DNA of 64,000 nucleotides from Nematostella vectensis. Taxonomy: Eukaryota; Cnidaria; Anthozoa; Actiniaria; Edwardsiidae. The notes under the pieces were generated by a model. It saw only the letters and a list, made by a program, of their open reading frames with translations. It did no database searches and was not told where the DNA came from. The position numbers and the translations under genes are program-made. Location: positions 17,010,953-17,074,952 of the forward strand of contig NC_064036.1 of assembly GCF_932526225.1 (NCBI RefSeq), given 5' to 3'. This document shows, one piece after another, positions 28,320 to 41,282 of the stretch (positions are counted from its first letter, which is position 1; each line of letters starts with the position of its first letter).

Positions 28320-29128
28320 ATGCTTGACCTATGCCGATATTATGCTTGACCTATGCCGATATTATGCTTGACCTATGCCGATATTATGCTTGACCTATGC
28401 CGATATTATGCTTGACCTATGCCGATATTATGCTTGACCTATGCCGATATTATGCTTGACCTATGCCGATATTATGCTTGACCTATGCCGATATTATGCT
28501 TGACCTATGCCGATATTATGCTTGACCTATGCCGATATTATGCTTGACCTATGCCGACATTATGCTTGACCTATGCCGACATTATGCTTGACCTATGCCG
28601 ACATTATGCTTGACCTATGCCGACATTATGCTTGACCTATGCCGATATTATGCTTGACCTATGCCGATATTATGCTTGACCTATGCCGATATTATGCTTG
28701 ACCTATGCCGATATTATGCTTGACCTATGCCGATATTATGCTTGACCTATGCCGATATTATGCTTGACCTATGCCGATATTATGCTTGACCTATGCCGAT
28801 ATTATGCTTGACCTATGCCGATATTATGCTTGACCTATGCCGATATTATGCTTGACCTATGCCGATATTATGCTTGACCTATGCCGATATTATGCTTGAC
28901 CTATGCCGATATTATGCTTGACCTATGCCGATATTATGCTTGACCTATGCCGATATTATGCTTGACCTATGCCGATATTATGCTTGACCTATGCCGATAT
29001 TATGCTTGACCTATGCCGATATTATGCTTGACCTATGCCGATATTATGCTTGACCTATGCCGATATTATGCTTGACCTATGCCGACATTATGCTTGACCT
29101 ATGCCGATATTATGCTTGACCTATGCCA
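28320..29128. repeat. 22-bp minisatellite, about 37 copies
   Basis: The unit TGCTTGACCTATGCCGATAT plus TA repeats with almost no variation except GACAT in place of GATAT in four adjacent units (28556-28625) and one near the end (29087). It lies just beyond the last visible kazrin exon. Confidence 0.97.
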
Positions 29129-29162
29129 CAGCGGCACAGAAGTATGAGGGTGTTATTCTAAC

Positions 29163-32100
29163 CTTGCAGACGTTATGAGAGCAGTCATCTCACTAGTGAG
29201 GTGGCGCCGGATGATATTCTTTGATGGGTGGATAGCTAGACAGTTTGCCATTTCATCTGGACCAAACGTCTCATTGATGACCATCATTGCACCATGAACA
29301 CCGCTATCACGCAGATTATCTGCATACTCCTGTAAAAACATGTGCTATTTTAGGGACTATAATCAGCATATTTGTAGAAACACAGTATTTAGGAACTATC
29401 TGAAGCATTTCCAGGAAACATGTGTTATTTTAGAAAGTATTTTCAGCATATTCCTGGGAACACATGATATTTTAGGAACTATTCTCATCTTATTCCATGA
29501 AACACATACTATGTTCTATGTGGGGGGTTTGGTGTTATTTTGCCTAAATGGCAGGATACCTGGTTATTGTTTTCCATCTCTCTGTTTTTGTATATGTGTT
29601 TATTTGGGGGAGTGGTAATAATGCCCAGTTTATTAGTCAACATCACCTGCAAATCAATGGAGCGACACCATCTCATCACTTTGTCATTAGTCCAGACAAC
29701 TGGGTCAATGTCTGTCTCATCACATGATAGGCGGCGGTCAATCAAACACTAAAAAACAAATCAATAATAATTTATATAATTTAATAAAAAAATATAAAAT
29801 TTATATAATTTAATTATTTCTAAGATGAAAGAATTCATAATTTTTCAACTATCAAGAAGTCTCATGATTTACAGAGTTGGGGAGATCTGCTAGAAGAATC
29901 TTTATAAAAAATGCATTGTATATTTTAAAATTCCAAAGCTTACCTGTTTGTCAAAGGCAATCAATCGTAGAAGATCCACACCATTGAGAATGCTGGTCTA
30001 GAGTGATATGAAGAGTAAAATCAAACACTGAATAATACAAGAAAGATTTCAAAATCACATAAATAAAATTAGGCAGTAATATGTAAAAAAATCCACATCC
30101 CTTTACACCCTCTCCCTATAAATCATTTCCTAGAAAGAGAGGGAATATACCCACCTGATGAAATTTCTTGGATATATGAAGATGCTTCTCCATATCTTTT
30201 CTTGTGAGTACATTTAAAAGTCGTCCATCAATCATTTGAGATTCAAAGGCGGGGCCATACTGACTAAGTCCAAGGTCACGTATCCATGTACGGGCCACCC
30301 AGAAATGGTCAATTTTAGACATGTAAGGGTACTTCCTAAAGTGTGGAAAATACAGAAAAATGATGAATCATTGAATACATATTGGTAGACCTTTGAAAGG
30401 GGGGCTTTCTTGACCTCAGTATTAAAAAAATTATTATGTCATACTCAGTGTCTTTGCACGTCATGAATATTTAGGAGCACCCACTGTCTTTTGTCACAAA
30501 AAGACACTTCTTGGTGGAATGAAATTACATGGTTTTCAAAATTGCTAAGGAAAAGAGGTGGTGCCCCAACCTCTGCTATAGCCCTGATACTTGCTGACAA
30601 AAAGTTGCTATATTTTCTTAGCTTTTAGGATAATTTTCAGATTTTTTTTTTCTTTCCAGCAATAAGGAAATTCTAAGTTTTGGAAAACAATTTTTTTTCT
30701 CCTATTGTTGCAAAATTGTAGCAAACCTGATAAAATAAAATAAAACAAAATTAAATTTAATACTTACACAGAAGAAGGGTCTCTATACTCCTCTATAGCA
30801 AGCCTGAGCTTTCTTCTGTGCATCACATTGGAGATGCCCAGACCTGATTCTAACTCAGCATCACTCAGGTCCAGTAACACCCTGCCACTCTTTACATTCT
30901 CGTAGCACATCTGTGCATACATTGGCATGTGACATTCTACTTCCAGCCAGGCTAGCACCATGTTAGCCTTCCAGCAGGCCATAGGAACATCCTTGTGAGC
31001 TTCAAAGATGTGTTGTTTACTGGAATAGCTGGTGCCAAGAATGTACTGCTCAATCTCATCTGCAGAGTGGTAACCGACTGCTTGTCAGTGTGAGGACAGC
31101 GGCAGGAGGTAAAAAAGAATGAAAGGAATGAATGAGTGACTGGGTAAATGAATGATGGGTAGATAAATTAAAGTTCTAAACAATAGACATCTTTTGCTAT
31201 AAGATCTAAAATAACCTTGACAGAAAAGAGTAATCAGAGCCAAATAATTGGATAAAAGGAACAGTGATCTAAACACTGCACAAAAATGTTAACAACAGAA
31301 ATCACTACGAAACTATGATTCAATATGATATCCATGACTTGATGAGATTTGAGATTGAGTGAAGTGGTTAGGGAATTTTGCCAGGCAACAGGCAAATCAT
31401 ACATTTTAAAACGAACACTGCTATTATATGTAGTTGAAATTACAGAACCAAGAAAACAAAACAAGATGGATGGAGCTAGAGAGTGCCCCCAGTAATCACC
31501 TAACAGTTACACTAATACATAACCCGTGAATTGTAACACAACATAAACAAACTAACTGTAGATGAAGCCTTCTAGCTCTGGCTACAATTTGAAGAGGGGT
31601 GGACCTCCCTCAGCTAAATCCTGATAACTTTTGATAAATCCAGTACACTACTAACCCAAAGGAACTTTATTCCTTATAGAAAGCAATTTTCTATATTTCA
31701 ACCTAAATAACTTGAAACACCTTTTCTAAATCCCCCTTGGTGGTTCAAATTTTCAACATTTAACAGATTTTTTTTTCTGAAAGTAGACAAAGCAAGTAAA
31801 GCTGTTTAAAATATTTTTAGAGCGCTAGCTCCTGTCCACCTTCTAGCAATTCTAGTGTCAGCCTATGGCATGCACATCACAATAAAACTGTTACCTTCAT
31901 AGGTCTGTTTTGTCACAGACTTCCTATTCCTGCCTTTAGAGAAAAGCCTGGACAAGGAACCCCTTTTATCTTTCTTCCTCGATTTCTTCTCCTCCACATT
32001 GTTTAGAACTGGGGTGACATATTCAAACACTTCGCGTTCTTCTGGTGAAAGGGTGGCTAGCTGATCAATCTGACTACTTTCTGACTGGGTGTCTGAGCCT

Positions 32101-34516
32101 GGAGGTGTTGGGACGGGTGAGGCTGATAGCCTCTCTAGGATGCAAAACAACATACATACATATTACCCAAGGCCTGGAACAACACTTTCAATTTGAACAA
32201 TATTATTAGCCTGCAATAAACACATGATCTCTGGTATTTTGAAGAATGTACACCAGGCTATTAAAAATATATCACTCTGCCATAGTATCTGATTTATTCT
32301 TGTTATTGGCCTGGTTTCAGCTTTATAAATAGTTACAAAATTTCAAAAGTGTGTACCATCTAATAAAGTCTACAATCAGTCATCATCAACAAATTCCCAA
32401 ATCTTATCAGTTTTATACTCTATAGGCACTGTCGTAAATAAGCCATTCCATTACAAGGTTAACACTGTGAAAGTTTGGGAAGCCTCATTATTCCATAGAA
32501 TCAAAACAGCTGTATAAATAAACTGCAACAAGCCTATGAAGTCACAGGGAATCGCTATCCCGTTTAGCCTGATTGACACAATTTGTGAAACAGAAGCGGT
32601 GACCCTGTAATCAATCTAAGAGGAAGAAATATTTAATCAATTTTAATCAGATGAAATGTACTTCAATTTGACCACAATTTTCACCCATTGTAATCCGATT
32701 GTGTTTATGTTATTTCAGGCGGCTATCAAACTCCGACGACGCCATCGAGATTTTGAATTATAAGTCCTAGAATTTCAACAGCGATACGAACAACACGAGA
32801 AGTTTGACCAGAAATCGCACAGACGACAATTGTCGCGAAATGGGTTCTGGAATCATTTGAAGACTTCCGGATTGATGCTAAGCTCAAACACGCGCGCTCA
32901 CACAATAATGAACGATTTGCTGATTATAATAGAGTCGTACACGCGATGATAACTTAAGGGCAATAGAAAAATATCAAATAGTGCAATAGAAATAGCCGAG
33001 ACGATCTTATCAGGTGAAGATTTCGATATCTTGGGGCAGACAGCTTCTGACTGCAACTGTGGTAGATTTTAAGAATAGATCTCGTCTATTTCCCGAGGGC
33101 TCCGCTCGTAAACATAGCAAAACAATACAGGGAATTTAAATCCAGTACGTAAGCCTCGACCAGAAATAGGATATTTTCTTCCATAGCGATTTAAGGGTCG
33201 AGTTGTAATGAAATGATACCGTGCTTTGAAGCGTGCTTCACGTGTGAGGTGATAAATAGCAAACAAAAACAATTTTCTATGGACTTTGCGTTTAGAAATT
33301 TTCGAAAAGGCTTGGCTCGCTCAATTAAACATATTCAAAAACGAAGTTGAAGTGTCAACATTATTTTACCGGTTGTACTGTACGGAGAAGGGACCATTTC
33401 TTCGTATTTCTCCCTTGAATGTAAAAGTTTTTCCACGTCTGCTTGTATCGCTCGTGAAAATCGACTAGACCCGGAGCTTGTGTTCAGATTATTTCTAATC
33501 AAGTTGCTATCGGCAGCTTGAGAACTGTTGCTCTCCCGTGAGGGAGCATTTAATCGCAGTAGAGTCAAATGCTGCTTAACTTCCAGCAGTTCACTTTCAA
33601 CGACCGCTAACTGACTCTCTTTAGTCCGCAGTTGAGTATTCATATCGTCCAAGTATTGTAAACTATTTTTTCGTTCGCGCTCCCAACTTTCTTTCTCGCT
33701 CAAAAGTCGCTGTATTTTGATTTCGCTTTCCCGCATATGTTGCTGGTAATTTTTAATGAATTCGCCTAACTCAGATTCCTTATCCTCAAGAATAGCATAA
33801 ACTTGCTTCATTTGGCTCAGCAATTCCATCTTTTCGCTTTTCAGCTTTTTTCTCTCCGCTTTCATACAAACAATAGTTTCTTTTGCTCGACTGATTTCGT
33901 GTTCACAACAGTGCAATCTTTCAAGCAGTTCTGTCAAGTTCGTATTGCGCTCTTTAAACTCGTCTAATTCTTTGGATAAAAATTCATTCTCCTGTCGAAG
34001 TCTTTGATTTTCGATCGTCATATCGCCTAATTTCGGGCCAGTGTCCTCAGTATTTTCACAGCTATCAAACACTGTACTGGGTAAATTAGAACACGAAGTT
34101 GATTCACTTCTATGTGGGACGCGCTCCCTTCCGCTCGCCAGTTCGGCTAAGCGTTTGTCTTGATCTTGTAATTCAGCTTTTAGATGTTCCACCTCCCTAT
34201 TCACCGAGTTCAATGAGTTATTTATCTTGGCAGCAATCATGAATTTCTCCTCTTTCAAGCGCTTGCTCTCGTGTTCCGCTTGCTCCATAAGTCGTCTCAT
34301 CACGGACAGACAAGCAATCAAATCATCTTGTTTGCGAACTAGTCGGGCAGAACCACCCTCGGAACTCTCTTCTCGACTTGCAACGCTCAGTGAAAACGAC
34401 CGTACCTTCTCATTTAGGCTATCAAGTTTCTCTCTGGCCTCGGCAGTGCTGAGAGAATTCCTACTTCCCGTAGAAACAGCGTCTTTTAAATCGACCGGTT
34501 CGCTACCATCCGCCAT
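29163..34516 (-). CDS. KAZN: Kazrin: coiled-coil plus three SAM domains, 3' end possibly incomplete
   Basis: Exons with GT/AG junctions are 33370-34516 (start MADGSEPVD), 31895-32134, 30768-31077, 30155-30335, 29944-29997, 29647-29748 and 29163-29329. The first encodes a long coiled coil with AERKKLKSEKMELLSQMKQVYA and EFIKNYQQHMRESE, close to vertebrate kazrin. The second has a Lys-rich KKSRKKDKRGSLSRLF segment. The next encode SAM1 (WLEVECHMPMY, GLGISNVMHRRKLRLAIEEYRD), SAM2 (WVARTWIRDLGLSQY), DPVVWTNDKV, and SAM3 (EYADNLRDSGVHGAMM). Kazrin links junctions, the cytoskeleton and endosomal traffic. No stop exon is seen after 29163, so the tail, and possibly a small exon in the introns, is missing from my model. 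Confidence 0.85.
32135..33369 (-). other. Large kazrin intron
   Basis: It is about 1.2 kb between the coiled-coil exon and the Lys-rich exon. I see no further convincing exon, though a small one could be missed. Confidence 0.5.
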
Positions 34517-34990
34517 GGTTGTGTGTTGATGGTAGTGACCCCTTACTAAAACCCAACGCCAGCCTCTCTTTGATGCGGTCCAAACCGGAAGTCTTTTTTC
34601 GTGCTATTTCCGGTAATATAAAAACGCAGAGATTTTATTCGTATGTTTTTTTTTCAACAGATGGTTGTTGACTTACAGGGGGTTGTTTAGTGGTTCTTTT
34701 TTTATAAGAGGCCACAAGGTCAGCACGTCTCACTGACGTTTTAAGTCATATTTAGTTTGACATGGCCCAATTTTAGAACACTATCGGTGTAATGCGTCAT
34801 TACCCTAAGGTAAGAGGATTATAAACTAGCCCTGAATTCTCCGAGAGAGAATACCAACGTCACAAGCTTTAGGAAACATTGTGACATCTGGGGGATTTAG
34901 GAATCGCTGAGTATATGTACAATCAAACAACTTCACAGGCACAAAAGGTAATCGAAAATTGTAAAACAAAATGAAATAAGGGAGTGTTCA
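34517..34990. other. Kazrin 5' flank
   Basis: The upstream sequence has no clear TATA box. I see no other gene. Confidence 0.4.
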
Positions 34991-35024
34991 TTACTTATGG
35001 CCGAGGGGAGGTCGGTTCCCACAT

Positions 35025-35865
35025 AGGGGGGGGGGGGGGGGGGCTAAAAAAGCTTTGGGTACGTCGATGGGGGGTCATAAAAGTTTCAATGGGGTTGAAG
35101 GGGGGGGGGGGGTAAAACAAATTTTTCCCTTAAAAGTAAGAAACTTTATTATTTATTATTATTGAAATGAGTAACCAAAATGCAAGAAAACCTTATGCCT
35201 AGCGTTGCCAATAACATATTTAGGCTACATTTACTGCTGTTGAGCCGTGAATGTTTTCCCACAAATGACAAACTCAACAATATTTATTACTCGGTAGCAG
35301 TTCATTTTGACCTATAGGATAAATAATAATAAAAAAATATATGCATTTGTAAAATATACTAGGAATCTAGTACGGCAGGTTATTAGATAATGTCAAATAT
35401 GTAAAAAAGTCTGACTCTGATATCTTTGCTTTCGACACCCTCACGAGTACCAGATCTGGGGGATCTATCAGACCAAAAGGACGATTTTATCTTTTAGGAC
35501 AGTCCCATGCAGTAAAATATACAAATTGTCCTGCGTGATATGGACTACTGATATGGCATGCAAAGATAGATATAGGTATACATACTTATTTTTTGCTGTT
35601 TCAAAACGCTACAAGGCCACATTTGACTTATTATAATGAGAAATATTATTTCTTGGTTATTTTTTAATGCATGATTTGTTTATATGTATCTATATTTCGT
35701 GTGTAGTTTTGTTGATTTTTAAAGAGAAGGAATAGGGGGGTCAACAAAGTTTTTGGGTTTCTCCTGGGGGGGGGTCAAAAAGGTTTTGGGGTTTCTCCTG
35801 AGGGGAGGGGGGTCAAAAAAGTTTTTGGGTTTCTCCTGAGGGGAGGGGGGTCAAAAAAGTTTTTG
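35025..35865. repeat. G-rich repeat block, possibly a MITE
   Basis: It contains G runs (35030-35043, 35100-35112) and, at 35735-35865, three to four ~42-bp units with GGGGTCAAAAAAGTTTTTGG. ACTTATGGCC near 34994 and GGCTAATAAGT near 35876 look like weak inverted ends, so the block may be one element. Confidence 0.45.
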
Positions 35866-35889
35866 GGTCACGGTGGGCTAATAAGTGGT

Positions 35890-38098
35890 CAAAATCGGCG
35901 CTTTCGTATTCTCGCGAGCCCGCAAAAACCAGCGGTTATCCATCCAAAAACACTCGGAATTAAAAATGGCGGCAAAGGCTGTTCGAAGGAGTCTTGTCAA
36001 AATTATTGGATTTAGAAAGGAAAACAACTAATAGTGGGAGATAAAAAACAAAGCAGCAAAAAATTGAGCTTCTATGACAAGCTTGAGTCTCTCTGAAGAA
36101 ATAATTTTGTCGGGGTTTGAGAAGAGCGACGCATATTTTCTTACCAATCTGTTGTCAAGGCTGCACAAGAGAAGTTGCAATGTGATTGTGTTTCTCTAGG
36201 AACGAAAATTGAGGCCCAATGAGACAGATCCCCGAGGAAGGAGTCTCTGGAAGATTTCCTTAGAAGGATAAAGTCTGTGAGCATGTCAATTTTTTTATTA
36301 TTATTCTATCGTTTTTTAAAGCATTTATGCTCTGTGGATTCTAGCTTCAATTTTTACCAAAAGGTCAATGGTGATATTTGTAATAGAATACCTGTTATTT
36401 ATTAAATACTATGTCTTACATGATGTTTTTTTTTTGCAAATTGATCTACATGTATCTGTTTTCCAAACATCGGTACTGTATATTTCAAACCCCTTAACAT
36501 ATTTTAATAACAACCTTGTACTATACAATTCGAGCATCACTCCCCTTTGAACAATTTATAAAATGCTAAATTCCTATCTCAAGCATCTCATTATGACTGG
36601 GCAAGAAAGTAATTTTTATCTTGCCTTTATCTTTTCCCTAAAAAATATATTCCTAAGCAAAAATAGTAGTATTAGAATTGTCTTTTAAATCCACTTACTC
36701 TTTTGCAGCTTGAAGCAGTCATAAAAATCCTTGATACATGAGTCCACCATTTTCTTGAAACCCTTCCAAGCTACTTGGCTTGTACTGGTGTATTTCATTA
36801 ACAACTGTACAAGGGTTTAGAATACCTGTTATTGTCTGAGTGGAATCTATGATTTCTCTATTTTTATTATTCTGGATTGCTTTTACTTAAAAAAGCTTTA
36901 TTTTTACTTGCTATTCCAAGTCCTTGTTAGCCGTCTTCCTCTTCTATGCCTTATCTTGTGAATCCCATAAAAGGTGATAACTCTAGTTCATGATACCCAA
37001 AGAACTATATCAACCAAAATATATTCAACTATATCAATTAAAAAATTATATGCCCCTAGATTTTCCAAGTATTTATTAATTAAGAGTTGTGAGACTTGAT
37101 TGATAGTTATTGGTGCCCTATACAGTGAGTACAGGAGAGCTTGCTTTAATTTTACAGCAGCAAAACTTTATTATTGAGTTATTTATCAATAAAAGAATAG
37201 TTAGAAACGGAACTTCTATCTCCTACTATATAAATCACTAAGAGCAATAGAAAGCAAGACAAAAACAAACTTAGTGTAAACTAATCCTCTTTTGAATCCT
37301 GGGGGTTTTTGTTTACCCGACTCTAAAAAAAACTTAAATCATAAGAAGACTGTGCTAGCGTCCCGTCTTGGCCCGACTGATGCCAATGTGTGTATGCTAG
37401 TGTGCTTTTAAAGTCCACATTTATGTATTAATATAGGGGGGTCAACCTAACTTTTTCGCTTAAAAGGGGGGGTTCTTACTAAATTGACATCAAAATGCCT
37501 GTTTTTTTTTTATCCACATTTCTAACGTAACTTTTCCCTTTAAACACAGAATCGAAAAACTTTTATAGAACCTCTTTGCAGTCTTACTAGATCCGCTCTG
37601 TTCTATAAATCTCCATACATCTCTCAAACCATTGGCGAAATGAGCTCGTTCCCTAGTGCCTGAGCTCAAGCTCAGAAAAGCGGACTCCCTAGAAGGGGAG
37701 GTATAACCATCTCAGGTCTATGGGCCTGTGTTAAACCGTTTTAGGTAAATATTACTCAATACTACTCAATCAAGTAATTTTGTTATTATATTTTTTCCTA
37801 TTGTTTCAGTTTTACGTATTTCTTCTATTGTGCGCTATATTCAAATCATTTTAAAAAATGAAGAAAACAGCATGAAAAGACGAAAAATAAAAGACGTAAG
37901 AAAAAAACAGCGTGAAAAAGATAAAAAAGAGAGATAACAGCGGATATAACTAATTATTTTTCTCGCAATGTTAAAAAAACAGCGAAAGTATTTTTTTCGC
38001 TGCCAAAGGAATACAAAATGGCTGGATCCATAAGCAAGGGGCGAGTAATACGTTTTGCAATTACCGTAAAATTGATGTACATGCAATTCATTTAATTC
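35890..38098. other. AT-rich intergenic DNA
   Basis: It includes an AAAATGGCGGC motif near 35964 followed by a 17-codon frame that stops. I see no supported gene. Confidence 0.4.
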
Positions 38099-38119
38099 TT
38101 GCGCCACGAAGATACCACA

Positions 38120-38600
38120 ACGGATCGACGACGTGCTACAGATCGAAGACGGGCAATGGATCTACGACAGGCAATAACATCGACGACGAGCTACAGGTCG
38201 ACGACGGATAATGGATCGACGACGGGCAACGGATCAACGCCGGGCAACGGATCGACGACGTGCTACAAATCGGGCAATGGATCGACAACGACCAACGGAT
38301 CGAAAACAAACAACGGACGACAAAGTGCTACAAATCGACGACGGGCAATTGATCGACCACGGGCGATGGATCGACCACGAGCAACGGATCGACGACGGGC
38401 AATGAATAGACGACGGGCAACGGATCTACAACAAGCAACGGATCTATGACAGGCAATGGATCGACGACGGGCAACGGATCGACGACGGGCAATTGATCGA
38501 CAACGGCGGCAATGGTTCGACGACGGGCAATGGATCGACGACGGGCAACGGGATCCGTCGTCAATCCGGGATTGACGACGTGCTACTGATATACGACGGG
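38120..38600. repeat. Degenerate ~18-bp minisatellite (GGATCGACGACGGGCAAT)
   Basis: About 25 diverged copies of an 18-bp unit, mixed with CTACA/CAACGA variants. Because 18 is a multiple of three, several long frames cross it; they are repeat by-products rich in Asp/Arg or Ser/Thr. Confidence 0.85.
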
Positions 38601-38649
38601 CAATGGATTTCAGACTACGAGTAGAACGATGCATTCTGTTGAGAAAAGA

Positions 38650-39850
38650 CAAGACGGGCGAAGATTTTGACCGACCGACCGACTCACTGTCTGACTATTT
38701 GTACTGTTAGGAAGAGGGTGTGAGGAGACAAGCCCTTACATTTCTGAGTGTCTTTGCCCTCTCGTCCTTGTCGCTAGTATTACTTGTGGCTAGTATTACT
38801 TGTCGCTAGTATTACTTGTCGCTAGTATTACCGAGTAATAAATCAAGGGATGAAACTTTTTGACCCCTCTTCAACCACATTCAAACTTTTATGACTGTAA
38901 TATGAAAAAAAAAAAATTTGTAGCTGTTGTGGAATGTCCTTTACAAGTGCCGACAACAAAGCGAGCCTTTCCATGGGCTAGAGGTTTTCACAACCACAAA
39001 ACAAACCAAAAGCGCGAAAAACAAGATAATGAGCAGTTCCCCTGAGGGAACTCACCCAACCGATCACCCAAACGCGCGATAAACGAATACCGGCGAATCC
39101 ACAAACACCAATAAGCGCGGTGCAACAAGAAGAAAGAAAATGGGTCATTTCCAAGAGAGTATATTCTCTTTTCATTTCTTATGAAATATCATAAGAAATG
39201 ATAAAGTATCATCAAATATGATTGTATTCTTAATCAACTACTATCGTTTTCTCTGCGCAGTGTAACTTGATCGGGTTTCCTTACTGCCCTTGAAATTGTT
39301 AGTAAAAATCCATAGAATAAATCACAGGCAGTGTACGCATGAACGCTCATGGAAATCGACAGTGCATGCGCGCGCGCCTTTTTTTTTTACATCTGAGTAA
39401 GAAAAATTAATGAATATAGGAAAATAATACATATTTTTTTATTTCACTTTGTTCTTTAAAATCATATTAGAAATAATGTTTATTTTTCCCTCTTTGCAGT
39501 GGTTAGTTTCTTTTCCTCGTATATCTTTTTTTAGGTGGGTAAATTGGGTTTGTTTTGGAAGCTGTTTTGAGGTGAAAATGCTACTTCAAACATAATGCCG
39601 CCCCCATGAGCGTTTTCATGCGCAGCCTGTGAATAAATTATAGAAATTATATACTGACAAACATAGAGCATTCTGCGTTTATTTGCACAACCTCGACCAT
39701 AAAATATCGGATTGGTCTGATAATTTTCTCATTGCATAAAAAAACAACATCCATAAAACTCCAATCCCTAGCCCTACCCTACCCCCTCCCCCCCCCCTCC
39801 CCCCAAAAAAGCAATGCTTACGCAATCCATACATGGTTAGTTTTTCATCC
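38650..39850. other. Intergenic DNA upstream of SLC25A44
   Basis: It holds three to four copies of GCTAGTATTACTTGT (38773-38830) and nothing else I can name. Confidence 0.4.
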
Positions 39851-39861
39851 AAAATGGCGGC
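39851..39861 (+). promoter_or_regulatory. YY1-like AAAATGGCGGC motif upstream of SLC25A44
   Basis: It lies 90 bp before the SLC25A44 start codon, the usual place for a YY1 site in the 5' leader of a TATA-less gene. Confidence 0.4.
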
Positions 39862-39950
39862 GCTTACTGTTGATTCGATGTAAGAACGCCGAAAATGCAC
39901 CCGACTTGCTCCCAAATTACACCAAAATTTGACCTATTAAACCATCCAAC

Positions 39951-41282
39951 ATGCCAAAACACGTCAAGCACATCGAATGGCAGGATATGGACAAAAAGAA
40001 GTTCTATTTTTTCGGTCCAACATTGTTCCTTGGCATACGGGCACTGTTGTATCCTGCGAATTTGATAAAGATTCGTCTTCAAGTCCAGCGAAAGACCACA
40101 CTATACAACGGCTCACTTGATGCCTTTACTAAGGTTATTAGGACAGAAGGTGTACGTGGCCTTTACAAAGGCTATTTGGTGAGCTGTGCTGGACTATTTG
40201 CCGGTCAGTGTTACATAACAACATACGAACTTGTTCGCTCTAAAACTGCACAATACAACTACACTATTCGTGGTTTTCTTGCGGGAGGCTGTGCCTCTAT
40301 CGTAGGCCAAACGATTACTGTACCAGTAGACATTATATCACAGAAGCTAATGATACAAGGCCAAGGTGATCGAAAGGTTAAACTAAAGGGAGCGAGAATC
40401 CTAATACGGGAGACGTTTCATCAACATGGTCCAGGTGGTTTTTATAAAGGGTATTTTGCATCTTTAATGACTTACGCACCTAGTAGTGCAATTTGGTGGG
40501 CATCGTATGGGTTTTATACTGGAGTGATAGGTAATCTATCTGCTGATGGCACCCACCGGTTGCTGGTGTTGGGGTCGTCTGGGGTGTTGGCGGGTGTGAC
40601 TGCTGCAACACTAACTAATCCACTGGATGTTATAAGGACAAGATTACAGGTGGGTGTGGTGGGTACATAATTAAGGGGGACTGGTGTTTGGGCAAAAGAA
40701 TCAAAGTATAACAATATACATGGCATATTTGAAAGCCACAAGGTTTTGGACACTTTGAATTGCTTACTTAGTTTCCCCTTTTAAAGGGGGCAATCACACC
40801 AGTTTTGTTTCAGGTGGGCGAACAGAATCCCCAAACAACAAGAGACAAAAGGATCTATTAGAATCCAATTGATTGTTATTAGATGGTTACATTATCAACC
40901 GACAGTAAACTGATGACATTGTTGCTTTTAACCCTGTGGGATTGGTTGGCTAGACAGAACAAAGCCAGCATGTCTGCCTTGCTAAAAAATTGGGGTACAA
41001 GGGCCTGGAAGGGCAAAATAAAACATACAGCAAGACACTCACAAGAATTTATTTAATGTTTTCTAGGTTTTTGGTGGAACATCCATGTTGGTGACATTCA
41101 GAAGTCTGTTGCATGAAGAAGGTGTAGCAGCAGTTGTGAAAGGACTCAGCGCAAGGATCATATCCATGGCCCCCTCTAGCCTGATCATGGTGGTAGGATA
41201 TGAAACAATAAAAAAGCTTAGTCTGAGGGAAGAACTCACATGTCAACGGGAAGAGGAGGGCTACTTTGAGGCTTGCATGTAG
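39951..41282 (+). CDS. SLC25A44: Mitochondrial carrier, SLC25A44 type, two exons, 304 aa
   Basis: Exon 1 is 39951-40649 and exon 2 is 41067-41282, joined in phase 0 at a GTGGGT donor and a TTTCTAG acceptor. It opens IEWQDMDKKKFYFFG, the signature N-terminus of SLC25A44, and has the three carrier repeats with motifs starting at PANLIK (~35), PVDIIS (~125) and PLDVIR (~224), each followed by G-x-x-G-x-YKG-type segments. The end (GLSARIISMAPSSLIMVVGYETIKKLSLREEL) matches the family closely. SLC25A44 imports branched-chain amino acids into mitochondria in mammals. Intact. Confidence 0.95.

Noticed and set aside
28320-29128. Regular direct repeats that could suggest a CRISPR array
   Set aside because: The 22-bp units are contiguous with no unique spacers, in animal DNA; it is a minisatellite.
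38099-38652. Long Arg/Asp/Ser-rich frames on both strands
   Set aside because: They arise from an 18-bp repeat (a multiple of three) and shift composition with frame.
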